From assembly GCA_024138025.1 (NCBI GenBank), contig JAMXBD010002826.1:95259-159258 (forward strand): a stretch of DNA of 64,000 nt, written 5' to 3'. Under the pieces are notes generated by a model, which worked only from the letters and a program-made list of their open reading frames with translations, was not told the origin of the DNA and searched no databases. The DNA is from Combretum micranthum (Eukaryota > Streptophyta > Magnoliopsida > Myrtales > Combretaceae). Positions 10,775 through 23,122 of this stretch are shown one piece after another. Numbering within the stretch: position 1 is the first letter of the stretch; every line of letters begins with the position of its first letter. The translations under genes and the position numbers were made by a program.

Positions 10775-12342
10775 TGTTGGTCCCGAAAAGAATAACCAAG
10801 AGGGGGGTGAATTGGTTATTTAATAAAATTTAACCTTTTTCAAATTCAACCAAATTCACTTCGCTTAGTTACCCAAATTAAATGGCTTCTAAAACTCTAT
10901 TTTAAATATATTGATAAATTTCGAATAATATCAGACAAGATTAAGTTTGCAAATAATTAAAAATAATATGTTAATAAAAATTTATTTTGCTCCCAGTTAC
11001 TCTCTGACTGATCTTCTGAGTTCAATGTTCAGTAGAACTTAAATTTCCAGTTACTCTCTGCTGGTCTTCTGAGTTTATAATGCAGCAAGAATAAACAATA
11101 AAATATGCACGAAATAAAAAGATAAGGTAGAAAAGAGATTGCAAGATCGATTTATAGAGGTTCGCCTCGAGTGTCAATCCTCTCTTCAGCTCCAAGCCGG
11201 AGACCCGGTATTCCACACCGGTATGTTCCACTATTTCCAAAGAAATGAGAATACAAGCTTGTTCTTCAACAAAGAACTTCAAACACTCTGCTCAGCCTAT
11301 CTAGCTTCACTCAAGCTATTTACTGATCTACAGAGATAAATGTAACTCTCACTTCTACACAAATCTCATTCAAGATATACAATGCTTTGAAACAAAAGAA
11401 TAAATGTTTCTAAAATTTCAGCTCAAGGAAAATTTCGAATGACAGTAATTTTGTAAGAGATTCTCAAAGGCTTTTGATTATTCTCGTCTTTTTCACTCAC
11501 TCTATCTTCATGTCTTCGAGATATTTAAATTTAAAATTCTCCTTTTCTTCGGTTGAAAACGGTTCGTGAATTCGAATTCAAAACAATTGGATAGATGATA
11601 ATCTCCAGTAGTTCCTGATTTTGTGCTTGATATACTTCTGTGATTATCCAAATCTTAACTTGCTGTTGATAACGTTGATGTTTATCCATATCATTGTTGA
11701 CCATTTGAAGATAGACTTTCTCGTGAAATATCTTCTAAATCCCAAAAGAATGGATAGAATCTTTCCTTCTTGATCTGACTGTCAAACTTGATAACAAAAC
11801 GAATTCTATAACATCATTGAATATAAACCCAAGCCATAAATAACATACATAATCTGATCTTTGATTAATTTAATTTTTCGGTCATAAGCTTTTGAGTTTT
11901 TATACGTTGATAAAAAAATCGAATCCCCTTGGATATAATAACCAACATTGTGGAACATTTGAATGTATTACCCAAATACACTCAACTTTAGAGCTGGGTC
12001 TTCAAAATAATAAAATAATTTTGAAAGATTCGAACTGTGACCTTTTTGTGCGAATCCTGTTCTTATTCCCAGTTTACCTTCTGAGTTACCTTCTGAGCAG
12101 TTTTGTTTTGTCGCTCAGCCGTTTCACTCTCTGAGTTTCCTTCTGAATTCTATTTTGTCTTTCTATTTTGTCTCTGAACTACATTTTGATTTATCTTTAA
12201 ATTTTCATAACTTCTTGCTTAGCTCTTGAAAACTCTTACTTCACTTATCACATTAAATGTGAGATTTCTGCATACTCAAAAATACATTAGTAATACTTAA
12301 TCTTTTTGTTATCATCAAAATATCGAAAGAGAAATACTAACA
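10775..12342 (-). mobile_element. Solo copia LTR nested in gag (1568 bp, TSD AAATG)
   Basis: Plus orientation TGTTGGTCCCG...TACTAACA, flanked by AAATG at 10770-10774 and 12343-12347. It resembles the host element's own LTR at 13870-15464 (same start, same central block around AGGTTC(C)GCCTCGAG, same TTGTTATCATCAAAA tail) but is clearly diverged, so it belongs to a related subfamily. No internal region, PBS or PPT adjoins it: a solo LTR. The same insertion is in copy B at 24944-26495. Confidence 0.9.
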
Positions 12343-12347
12343 AAATG

Positions 12348-13820
12348 TTGTCCTTTTTACATTATTTGAAGAACTACCAGATTCATATCCAATCCCAGAT
12401 TTTATACATGAAGGTCTTTGACTATTAATTAACATATTCAACTTCTTACCACTCTCATTAAATTTGTTGAACGTGTTCTTGATAGATCGTGACAAATCCT
12501 CTACTCGACCATTTAGTTCTCTTATTTCGTTTTTTAATACTTCATTTTCCTTCCTTAAGGCATCGGTTTTATTAAACAATTTCTCATTATCATTCTTCAA
12601 CATATCATTTTCATCGATGATTAACTTGTTTGTTTGGCGCATAACATCCTTCTCATTTTTTAATGCTTTATTCTCAATATCTAGTTTAGATATCTTAGAA
12701 TTTGCCTTTTTAAGTGCTCTAAGAAGTTTCTTCATTTCAGAATACATGTCAAATTCACTCAATTCTTCATCAGAATCAATACGTACCTCGGAAGCTGCCA
12801 TGAGACAAAGATTGGCTTCTTCTTCGTCTTCACTTTCACCTTCTGATTCACCTTCTGAGGCGTCGAGGTCACTCCATGTAGCCATCATTGCATGACTTTT
12901 CTTTTTGAATTTCTTCATCTTCTTCTTAAGAATTGGACATTCGTATTTGATGTGGCCTGGTTGTTTGCATTCATAGCAAACAATTTCTTTCTTTTCCTTC
13001 TTTTCTTCTTTTTCTTTGAAGTTCTTTCCTGAAACATATTTGTTATCTTTTTTGAAATTTTTGAATTTCTTACCTTTGAAGAACTTGTTCAATCTTCTAG
13101 CTAACATGCCGACATTTTCCTCAAAGTCATCATCATCAAAATCAGATTCATCATTGACTACTTTCTTTGCTTTGAATGCTATTGCTTTTGGACTTTCTTC
13201 AACTTCCTCTGTCGTGTGAAGATGTGACTCATAGGCTAGCAATTTCTCCTCAATTGACTTAGGCTCAGCTTGTTCAAGTCTTGAGCTTCCTCAATCGCGG
13301 TCTTTTTTGCATCCCATGACTTTGGTAAAATCCTGAGTATTTTCCTGACAAGATCAGGATCATTCATCTTCTTTCAAGAGAGGTTAGTTCATTAGTAATA
13401 GCAGTAAAGCGATTAAAAACTTCTTTTATTTTCTCATTAGGCTTGATCTTGAACAATTCATATTGTTGTATCAAAGCATTGATTTTTGTTTCCTTGATAG
13501 TGTTAGTTCCTTCATAAGTATTAGATAAAGTGTCCCAAATATCCTTGCTGTTTCACAAGAAGAAATCAGATAAAATTCAGAAGGGGCTATTGTAGTAAGT
13601 AAGAGATTCTTAGCCGTGTTGTTCCTTTCTATGATCTTAATTCAGCAGTAGTATATGTATCATCATCAGTCATAGTCACTGGAATATCTCCAAATGCAAT
13701 CACCTGCCAAGAAGCATAGTCATTAGCTTTCACATAGGTAGACATGCGCATTTTCCAATATAGGTAATTTGATCCATCAAAATATGGAGCTCGGTTAATA
13801 GCAATGTTATTTTCAGCCAT
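12348..13820 (-). pseudogene. gag: Copia gag N-terminal and central part (copy A)
   Basis: Starts at ATG 13820 with the MAENNIAINRAPYFDGSNY motif of UBN2-type copia gag. Frames break near 13629 and 13250-13560. The central 301-codon stretch (13242-12337) holds the first knuckle CYECKQPGHIKYEC, an acidic SEGESEGESEDEEE segment, then about 100 residues of heptad-rich coiled coil (repeated LKNE/ENE/LKKAN units), as is usual in SIRE-type gag. Gag is then cut by the nested solo LTR. The shifts are single-base differences relative to copy B, so some may be sequence errors. Confidence 0.85.
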
Positions 13821-13853
13821 TTGAAAAGATCACTCAAATAAAATAAATGAGAA

Positions 13854-13869
13854 CCGCTCTGATACCAAT
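13854..13869 (-). other. Copia primer binding site (tRNA-Met), copy A
   Basis: The minus strand reads ATTGGTATCAGAGCGG directly after the LTR terminus CAACA: two bases, then TGGTATCAGAGC. Gag ATG follows 34 bases downstream. Confidence 0.85.
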
Positions 13870-15464
13870 TGTTGGTCCCGAAAAGATAACCAAGAGGGGG
13901 GGTGAATTGGTTATAAAAACTTGTTTAAAAATAATTTCAAACAAAATCCACACCACTTGATTATACTATAAAATGGCTTTAGATTTTTCTCGTAAATATG
14001 AAAATCACAAATGAACACTTAAAAACAACACAATAGATCAAAACACAATGCTCAAGCACTTGAAAAATAAGTTTGAGTTCTAAATGTTTTCTTCTTGGAA
14101 CTTTCTGAAATACCCTCTGATTAACCCTCTGACTCAAGAACAATAATTACACTACTCTCTGCTTCACTTTCTGACTCAAGAACACATGCAGCAAGTGAAA
14201 TTAAATTTGCACGAAAATAAAAAGAGATGAGAGAAGAGATAGCAAATTCGATATATAGAGGTTCCGCCTTGAGCGTCAATCCTCTCTTCCAGCTCCAAGC
14301 CAGGGTCACCGGTAATCCACACCGATTTTGTTCCACTAATCCAATCAATGAAAATCGTTACAAGAAGTTCACAATTCACTCAGCTTGATTCTCTTAAACA
14401 ATCAAACTACTGAGCCTACTTGCAACTCACAATCACTCAAACAAAAGTAATTCAAAATCTGAGGAAAACAATAACAATCCTCTACAGTGTTGCAACGAAG
14501 AAGATGAACAGTAACGAATACACAATTTCGCTCTTTTTCTTTTTCGAAATGTTATCCTCTATGTGTGTTGTTGTTTCTGACTTGAAGCTCCTGGATTTTA
14601 TTTGTTTCCTTCAACGTTCGATTGAATTTGAATTTTCCAGATAAGCCTCAATTTCAAATTTCCGAGAAAGACGATATGATAAGCTCTGTTTCCATATTTT
14701 TCGTTGGCATAATCCCTTCAAGTTTATCTTCATAATCTGCCTTGCTTTTGAAATTAGAACTTCTGATAAACTTCCATAAGATTGGGATAACCTTAAATCA
14801 CTATAATCCTGCATAAAATTCTCAAACAAAGAAATTCGAACACTTTTCCGTTGAACTCGTCTGTCACTGTTCATGCTTCATCTTCTTTTATTACCGCTCA
14901 TCAGATTTATTGATTCTAATCTGATTTCAGACAACTCTATAATTTCTCGCTTGTGTCTTATCCTTTATTTATGTAATATATTTCCTTCATTTACTCTTAT
15001 GCAATTCATCCAAAATATTCAGAATAAGAAATAAACTTGAATTGTCATGATTATATTTAAATCCATAAAATGAAAACCCTGTGGATATTGAACCAACTTA
15101 TGTGGAACAGATTGAATATATTTCCCAAATACATCCAATCTTTGGAGCTAGGTCTTCAATGGATCGATTAAAACTTGTTTTTCTTCATAAAAAATTATAT
15201 CACACTTTCTGACTTTTGCTTCTGATATACCTTCTGCAGATTATATTGTACCTTCTGACTTTGCTTCTGATATACCTTCTGCTTGGTTTAAGAACTTGTT
15301 TATAAGCAATGTACCTTCTGCCTAACTTTCTGAGTATTCTTCTGAGTTGTGTAAAGAATTAATTTCTAAACTTCTTGACAAATTTTCTGACAAACACAAC
15401 TCAAAATAATTGTTATTTCATTCTTTTTGTTATCATCAAAATCTATAATTGAGAAAAACCAACA
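13870..15464 (-). repeat. Copia LTR-2: 3' LTR of copy B and 5' LTR of copy A (1595 bp)
   Basis: Minus-strand TGTTGGTTTTT...GGGACCAACA. A polypurine tract lies upstream and a primer site downstream, so one LTR serves two internal regions. It is nearly identical to LTR-1 (27997-29593). It contains many CTTCTGA/CTCTCTGA words (14105-14175 and 15200-15350). Confidence 0.9.
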
Positions 15465-15479
15465 TTCTCCCCCTTTTTG
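15465..15479 (-). other. Copia polypurine tract (copy B)
   Basis: The minus strand reads CAAAAAGGGGGAGAA immediately before the LTR start TGTTGG: the plus-strand priming site of reverse transcription. Confidence 0.85.
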
Positions 15480-15894
15480 ATGATAACAAAACTCATATAT
15501 AAACAAAATCATAAAATTCGAAGACAAGGTGCGTGATCATCAGAATGTCATAAACTATATCCTGCAAAATAATGCATCATAACTCATATAATCATATATC
15601 TAGATAAAAATACCATCATATCTCATATAATCATATATCTAGATAAATATTTAATTTAAGTTTATTTTGTTTATCTTTTCTCCCCCTTTTTGTTAGCATC
15701 AAAGAAACCAATCATTAAATTAAATTTACTCCCCCTTACTATATGCCAAAAGATAGAAAATGCATTAATACGAATTAAGGAAGATAGCAACTAAGGTTAT
15801 AAATGCATAGTCTTTAGAAAAAAAAAAAAACAGAAATAGGCACATAGTCAGAAAAACAAAAGAAATTTAGTTTTTTTGGTGGAATTTTCGTTGC
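15480..15894 (-). other. Spacer between ORF3 and polypurine tract (copy B)
   Basis: About 415 AT-rich bases with two short direct repeats (ATCATATATCTAGATAAA at about 15592 and 15632) and a second CTCCCCCTTTTTG tract at 15680, almost the same as the PPT. No ORF. Confidence 0.5.
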
Positions 15895-17781
15895 TTACTT
15901 CTTCTTCCTTGCGGGAAGAGTTCGTCTCACAGGGATTTTTGGTTCAGCTTGTGAAGTGTCAGGTTGAGTTGAGCTGGGAGGTTGGTTAAGATGCAAAATG
16001 TTCTCAGCAACTTGATGTGTAGGAAGAATTTGAGAGGAATGAGATGCATTGCTTCTAAGGCATCTGAAGCTTGAGTTGGGAATGATCAGAAGGTTTAGGA
16101 ACTTCAACGTGGTACCCTGAATTTCCATGTGAGTACCATGAACACCTTCTTCGGAGTGCTGCTTTTCTTCTTCCTGTACTGGAGCTAGTGGTTCATTGGT
16201 GGTCTCACTTATTGGAGCTTGAGTACTGATTGCTGGTTCACTGATGCTCTGTGGAACAACTGGAATATCAGCAATAATATCTTCTTCAGATATGACTTTA
16301 GGTTGTCCAATAGGGTGTGAGTCTTGTTGATTTTGTGTACTGATAGCTTGAAGAATTGATTTGGTTAAATCGGTCTTCAAACCATCGAATTTTTGATCAA
16401 TTATGTCCAAAACTCAGATTTTAAACCTTCTTTGGATGTTTCTCCTAGAGGAACCGCACTTTCTGAGTCACTCTCTGACTCAGTATCAGCAAATACTTTT
16501 TCGCCTTCTCTTATCTCAAATTTACCTCCAGTCCTTATTTCATGGGATTTCTTTCTCTTCCCCAACATTTTTTCTTTTCCTGCTCTTTTAGAAAGCAAAT
16601 CCTCTTTCTCATTTTCTTGCCTCGCACTCTCTGATCTATCCTCTGCCTCTGGGAGCAATTCACATTCAGCTAGAGATTTGATCTTTTGCCAATCAAACTT
16701 GAATTTAAAATATTTAGGATGACGATACCAAGAACCATCCTTAGAGAACCAAAATTTTTCAGAAACAAGTATTCCCATTTTCTTTGTATTAAGTTCTCCA
16801 AACTTCTTTAAACCGACTGTCGATTTAAAATTTTTGGGTAACTTAATTTTCTTGAAATTGAAAAGTTTCATCAAAAGATTTCCATAGGGCTTGTTTCGTC
16901 GAGTTCTCCACATATGTTTCAAGATTATGGTTGGTATGTCTAAATTTAAATTCTTTTTGATTGCTAAAATGATCAATCCTTCTTCTGTGGAAATCGTTGT
17001 TGTGCTACCCATCTTAGGTAAAATGCAATCCACAATGGCTTTATGCAACAGACGTATCAGCAATTCAAAGTCAGTGGAAAATATGTCCTTTTCCTTAAAA
17101 CTTCCAATCCCATCATTCAGCTCTGTAAAAATCTCATTTTTGGATAGACTTATCAACCTAGCATCGTCATTACAATCTTTCATAGCAAAACAATCAACGA
17201 GATCCTTCCTCGTGATTTTAATAGCTTTCCCAACAACTTTAGATTTTAAAGAAAGATCATTCATTTGTTCCAGATGTTCATAAAATTCCTTTATAATCTT
17301 CTCATTAACTATTTCCAAAATGCTACACAACTTCTTGCATCCAACTCTATTCAGCCAGTGATGCAAATAAAATCCATTTGATGCGAAGAACTTAAAGTCT
17401 ATAAAAGAACATTCTCTGACCTTGTTAGGGATCCTCGTTGAAGTTGATATTGAGGAAGCTTTTCTTTTCTTTGTGGTTGTGTTTGTGCAGGGGTATCCTC
17501 TGATTCAGTATGTTCTGAGTCATCCTCTGACTCAGGCTTTGAGGGTTCAGGGATTCTTGTTCGTCTTTGTGAGGTGATAGGGTTTCTTGAACTTCATCGT
17601 CCTTAGCTTCTGAGTCATCATGTCGTTCTTTAGAACGAAATTCTCTGATCTCTCCCTCGTTGATAGATGTTTCAATTAGTTCTTCAGAACTTGAGGATGT
17701 ATCCGTAATTTGTATTTTCTCAGAAACTTTCTTGGATTTAAAACCTTTGGCCAGAATTCGAGTTGATTTTCGTGGAGCCAT
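15895..17781 (-). pseudogene. ORF3 (env-position ORF), copy B, frameshifted
   Basis: Lies between RNase H and the PPT, the place of the env-like ORF in SIRE-type elements, with its own ATG (17781-17779). It starts MAPRKSTRILAKGF, basic then Ser/Glu-rich. The central ordered part (HHWLNRVGCKKL, EFYEHL, RKDLVDCFA) resembles the plant-specific 'putative plant transposon protein' family (Transposase_32 type). The C-terminal third is disordered and acidic (DTESESDSES) then Pro/Gln/Thr-rich, ending in ARKKK. I see no clear signal peptide or transmembrane helix, so an envelope role is not supported. Frames break near 17425 and 16405, and a stretch is shifted near 16060-16130. The sister copy at 30023-31913 is almost the same length. 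Confidence 0.7.
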
Positions 17782-18955
17782 GCTTAGGGTTTGGTTTTTG
17801 AAATGAAAAAGATAGACAGAAAGAGATTGTTTTGAGAGGGAAAAGAAGAGGCAAATGAAAGGCCTTATGTCACGCCCCAGCGGGTACCCTAAACGTGACA
17901 GCCGCGTACACAATATTAAAACTCAAGAATGACTACTCAGTCACTCGAAAGCTTCCATATCGGTACAAGGCGTACATTCACAACAAAGGGAGACCCGTGG
18001 AGTAATGCATTTTAAGACATTGGCAGCGGAACATGCAAAATAATACTCAATATATTTCATTGAAATAAAAGTCTTACAGCTTCTAAGGGGGCATTCCCCG
18101 ATAATCATATAACATGGTTCTAAATATAACTAACTAAAGCTAGAAGATTTTAGAAGAAATCTACTCTATAACTTCAAAATAGATTGCCTCCAAAAGCTTC
18201 TAAAAATAAGGATTCTACCGGAAGATCAAGGTGGTCTCGGGTGCAAAAGATAATCCTGCATATCAAAAGCTATAGGAGTATAAGCATAACTAGCTTAGTG
18301 AGATATTCCTTACGCATAGTACTCATAACAACAATCAAACAAGTTTATTAATCAAGCAAGATGAATGCAACAATCATATGATCAAACATTACATACGACT
18401 ATCCGGTTTCGTATGTTTAATGGATTACCCCTCCATCGGTGGTTAGGGAATGCTTTGAACTGGGTCCCGAGCAACCTCCTCAGCTTGCGCGCCGTCTTGG
18501 GGTTCCAACGAACCGTACTACTTGTCCCGGGCTTCCATGCCCAAAGCAATCGATCCGGCTCGGCTACCTGAGTGAGACTGTATTCCCCGAAACGTCTAAC
18601 TCTCAAGATTTAGCAAGGCAGCTTACCTTTCCGTCCCACGCTGAGGAGTGTAGCAAAAACTTCGAAATGATATTCTAAGTGATATGCATGAGCAATTTAT
18701 TATATGGGATTTCATTATGACATTAAATCATTTAAGGCGAGCAAACAAAATTGCACACATAACAATACATACATGAAACATTTATATCAATCACAATCGG
18801 GTTCCGATATTCTTATCGTTCATTGATCGCACACAACGATTCACATACATCATTCCCATAATATCCCACATGCATATCAATTTTATCTTTTCCTAATATC
18901 TAGTGCTCTATTCTACAAGCACATGTGCGAATACATAAGCGTAAAGGAAACTCAC

Positions 18956-19019
18956 TCGTCCATAGCGCTCTAGGAGTCGAAGTAATCCTCGGGGAAGACA
19001 AGATCGTGATCCTCGACAC
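18956..19019 (-). other. Exon-like module in solo LTR 17869-21357
   Basis: Minus strand: CTCAT box, TTTCTTTTGTTTAG, 64 nt ending ATGGACGA, then GTGAGT. The frame ends VFPEDYFDS then stop. The downstream acceptor TATGCAG is at about 18256, giving an intron-like interval of 700 nt. Confidence 0.55.
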
Positions 19020-20657
19020 CTAAACAAAAGAAATACCCAACATGAGTATTTCATCCAAAATCTATTCAAGTTCTATACTTCTATCTTAAAGAATTCGTAA
19101 AATCGTATGGAATGGAAATCCCAATTTAAAATGGCCATAACTTGCTCATTTTAACTCGGAATTTCGCATATTATATACCGATTTCTACCTACTCGAAAAG
19201 ATCTATCTATTTCTAAGGTTATTTTCATCAAAAGAAGTCATTTAGGTCTCGGAATAGAAGCGTACAGATTTGATACGAATTTTCCAAACTTCAAAACTAG
19301 AGTTTTCAAACTTTACTTCCCAAGGGCTTTTGTACAAAAATATAGATATATAGTATGGTTGAAAAATCCCTTGAATTTATGTATATATATGTATAAACTC
19401 AAACTATATGCATGAATTTGGTGTTGTCTCAACAATGGTTTTGTAAAACACATGTCTTGAAAGTGAGATAGCTTAAGACTTGAAAAGAGTTAGTTTTATT
19501 TGAAAATTTCCTAAATTATTATAAATGAGTATTTCTTCCTTTTAACTCCATTTCTTAGTTATTAATCTTCAAAAGTAATTTTATCTTTCAAGATTTTCAT
19601 AAATTTATTTCTAGTGGTTTGGAAACATATAGTTTAATATTTCCACTTTTAAAAGAAATCATCTTATAAGTAATTTTGGAAAACTTATCTTAGACTTTAG
19701 TGTTGGAAAACTTTGACAATTGAATTTAAGAAATCCTTTGTTTAGGTCTAAAGAAACTTTCTTATTTCTTTGAAAAGATTTATAATAACTTTACTTTATG
19801 TATTTCTTGGTGAAAAACCATATATTGTTACTAGCTCTTTAGAAAATATTTGTTAAGATAAATTTCAAACCTTTAAGGAAAATAACTTCTTATGTGACAA
19901 AATTTATATTTAAAAAGAGTTCTTATTCTTATTTTAAGAAAGCTCATTTCTATTATGATTGAGACAATAACAACATATTCATGCATGAATGAGAATATGT
20001 AACCATGAAAAATATAAAAACAACATAATTAAAATAAATAAGAGCATAAAAGTAAAGTCAAGTATTGGGAACCTTAGCTTCATCAAGGTATCCCGGGACT
20101 AAGAATAGACTAGTCCTCAAAAGAAAAGAAAAGCAAAGAAATAAAATTGTTTTGACTTGATATGGACAAGTCTAAGACTAGAAAGACTAGTCTTAATATT
20201 GCATAAAACAAGTAAATAAATAAATTGCAAGACTTGAAAATAAATAAATAACAAGTGAGCTTATATGCTCTAAATAAATATATATACATAATATACATAA
20301 TACTTTATATGTAGGTTGGAAACAAATAATAACAATAACAACATAATAACATAAAGAAAACAAGAACATGAACAAAAACAAAACATGAATAAATTGTTGC
20401 TTCTTTAACTCATGAGTCTAAGAAACATACACTAAACTCATGTTGAGTTATATGAACATGATGAGAATATAGAAACTTTTACCTAAAGCTTATGGGTTTG
20501 TTGAAGAAGAAAAGAATGGGTTGTTTATTATGTGGGACTTGGTTTTCTAAAGAAAAGAGAGACTTGAGAGAGATGTTGGGAGAGGAATTTTGTGGAGTGA
20601 TTTTGGGAGAGTTTTAGTATGAATTTTTGTTGTGTGAAAGAATGGAAGAGGAAGGGG

Positions 20658-20667
20658 GTATTTATAG
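20658..20667 (-). promoter_or_regulatory. TATA box of type B solo LTR
   Basis: The minus strand reads CTATAAATAC. The following exon-1-like stretch (about 20630 to 20483) is pyrimidine-rich and free of ATG. It ends CTTTAG before GTAAAAG at 20482. Confidence 0.6.
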
Positions 20668-21464
20668 ATTTTTGGAGTGGAAATTTGTGTGATTAAAATT
20701 AAATGAAATTGAAATAAAAATAGATGGAAGAGGGACAAGGGCGCCGGTTTTGAGTGTATAGGGGGAGAAATAATTATTTTTGTTTGTTTTGTATAAAAGA
20801 AGTAATATGTAAGTGTGATGTGATTAAAGTTGTATGGGGAAGGTAAATTGTAAGGTATAGGTATGGTAGAGTGTAAGAATAGAGTGTAAGAAAAAGTAGA
20901 GATAGGTGAATAGTAATGAATAGTAGAAAAGTACTATGAATAGTAGACTAGACAATTAAAATACCGGTAGTAAAGAAAATACGCGTAAAAGCCTATATCT
21001 GTTATTTTTAGTTACCGAAAAATTCTAAAACTGATATTTTTGAAAACCTTATATTTTTACGAATCTATTGGTGTTGTCGGAATATTTTTGCTATCCGGTG
21101 CTCCGGGGCACGGTTTTCGAAAACTGATCCCGATCGGATCCGAAGGACACTAGAAAAATTCGAATTGATATTTTTAGGCTTCCCTATATTATTACGAACC
21201 ATTTCCACAATTATTTCAATTTCGTTTTCTAGGGTTTAAGAACACGGGAGCCGGATCTAGATTCACTAGACTAATCATAACTAGGTTAACTTTAGGGTTT
21301 CGTTTCAACTTCCGGTTCTTAGGGTTTGCTAATATTATCGAAATCTAGGGGCTTACACCTTAAATAAAGGTATTATGGGAATATGCAACAATAAATTGTG
21401 CCTTAAATTCCGACAATATTGAATATTATTTATTTATTAACATTTTTTTAATATATTATTAATT

Positions 21465-22316
21465 TTAAAAAGGAAAACACATTCCTACTTCATTCCTTAG
21501 AATTTCAAATCTTGTTTTATCCAAAGGTTTAGTAAAGATATCCACATACTGATTTCAGTTGATACAAACTCAATATTAATATTTCCATTTGAACATGATC
21601 TCTGATAAAATGATGTCTAATTTCTATATGTTTAGATCTAGAATGATGCACAGGATTTTTGTTAAATTATGTGCACTTGTATTATCACATCTTATTGAAA
21701 TATTCTTATAGTCCAAACCAAAATCCATAATTGTTGTTTAATCCACAGAATTTGTGCACAACAATTTCCAATTGAAACATACTCAGCTTCTGGTGTGGAT
21801 AGAGCAACTGAATTCTGTTTTTTAGAAGACCGGAAATTTAGCTTGTTTCCTAAAATTGACAAGATCCAAAAGTACTTTTCCTGTCAATTGGCATCCTGCA
21901 TAATCAGCATCTGAGTATCTAATCAAATCAAAATTTTCATTCTTGGGATACCAAATTCTAATTTTACAGTGCATGCAATATATTTAAAAATTCTTTTCAC
22001 AGCTTTTAAATGTGTCTCAGTTGGATTACTTTGAAATCTTGCACAAATGCATACAGAAAATAAAATACTGGTCTAGATGCAGTCAAATATAAGAGAGATC
22101 CAATCAAATTGTATAGTTTTTCATTAACTTTCTTACCTTGAGAATCAGTATCTAACCTGATTGATGAACTCATTGGTGTAGCAACTTCTTTCGTCTTCTC
22201 GAATCCAAACTTTTTCAGAATTTGTTTGGTATACTTTTTGATGAATGGAAAATTCCATCTTTTGATTGTTTGATTTGTAATCCCAAAAAGAAATTTAATT
22301 CACCATCATAGACATT
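21465..22316 (-). pseudogene. pol: Copia RNase H and RT C terminus (copy B), frameshifted
   Basis: RNase H that degrades the RNA strand of the hybrid. By comparison with copy C the usual blocks (LIGSLLYLTASRPDI, YSDADYAGC, STAEAEYVS, RSKHIEIRHHFIRD, ADIFTKPL) are recoverable in pieces, but many one-base losses break the frame. The stop codon TAA is at 21465-21467. The gypsy solo LTR begins about 100 bases further on. Confidence 0.75.
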
Positions 22317-23096
22317 TCAAATTCTGCCTGCATAAGCTTTGCAAAATTTACAATATTTCTCATTAGTTGAACCAAATATGATGTCATCAACATATATCTG
22401 TACAACTAGAATATCTGTATTATAATGCTTGATAAACAAAGTAGTATCAATTTTACCTCTTTGATATCCACTTGAGATAAGATACTCACTGAGTCTCTCA
22501 TACCAAGCTCTTGGTGCTTGTTTGAGTCCATACAAAGCTTTTCTTAGTTTGAAAACATGATCAGGCTTAATATGATCTTCAAATCCAGGTGGTTGTTCAA
22601 CAAAAACTTCTTCTTTAATATAACCATTTAAAAATGCACTTTTTACATCCATTTGAAATAATTTGAAATCTTTGTAACAAGCATAAGCAAGTAATAATCT
22701 TATTGCTTCCAATCTAGCTACTGGTGCATAAGTTTCATCATAGTCTATTCCTTCTTCCTGAGAATATCCTTTAGCTACAAGTCTAGCTTTATTTCTAACT
22801 ATTTTACCATTTTCATCTAGTTTGTTCTTAAAAACCCATTTAGTACCAATGATTGATTTGTCTGTAGGTCTAGGAACTAAATCCCAGACATTATTTCTTT
22901 CAAATTGATTCAATTCTTCATGCATAGCAGTTATCCAATTATTGTCTTTTAATGCTTCTTCAATATTACTAGGTTCAATTTCAGATAGCAAAGCAAAATG
23001 ATTCTCTAAGTCTTGTAATCTTGATCTAGTTCTTGTTCCAGATTCTATGTCACCAATAATTAATGAAGATGGATGAGATGATTTGTATTTCCACAC
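22317..23096 (-). CDS. pol: Copia reverse transcriptase domain (copy B), partial
   Basis: Open for 259 codons. RT blocks [64 protein letters not shown] and the catalytic YVDDIIFGS. The frame slips at the end ([10 protein letters not shown]) compared with the DFAKLM reading of copy A. The TAAGC at 22333-22337 is the intact target of the gypsy insertion seen in copy A. Confidence 0.85.
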   Translation of the reverse strand: MWKYKSSHPSSLIIGDIESGTRTRSRLQDLENHFALLSEIEPSNIEEALKDNNWITAMHEELNQFERNNVWDLVPRPTDKSIIGTKWVFKNKLDENGKIVRNKARLVAKGYSQEEGIDYDETYAPVARLEAIRLLLAYACYKDFKLFQMDVKSAFLNGYIKEEVFVEQPPGFEDHIKPDHVFKLRKALYGLKQAPRAWYERLSEYLISSGYQRGKIDTTLFIKHYNTDILVVQIYVDDIIFGSTNEKYCKFCKAYAGRI

Positions 23097-23122
23097 TTTT
23101 GAGCTTTCAGGATTTTCAGAAG

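Larger units (their letters stand above)
8169..13869 (-). mobile_element. SIRE-like copia copy A (partial)
   Basis: Contains primer site, gag (split by a solo copia LTR), protease, integrase and RT up to the gypsy insertion at 8168. The RNase H and ORF3 halves lie beyond that insertion, outside the window. Its 5' LTR (13870-15464) is also the 3' LTR of copy B, so the two copies are joined head to tail through one LTR. Confidence 0.85.
17869..21357 (-). mobile_element. Gypsy solo LTR (type B, 3489 bp, TSD CCTTA)
   Basis: Plus orientation TGTCACGCCCCAGCGGG...GGGCTTACA. Flanking direct repeats CCTTA at 17864-17868 and 21358-21362. The empty site is visible in copy C at about 32000 (GGCCTTAAAAGAAAGG). 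No PBS or PPT adjoins it, so it is a true solo LTR left by LTR-LTR recombination. It matches the LTRs at 48172-51699 and 60493-63970. Confidence 0.95.
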
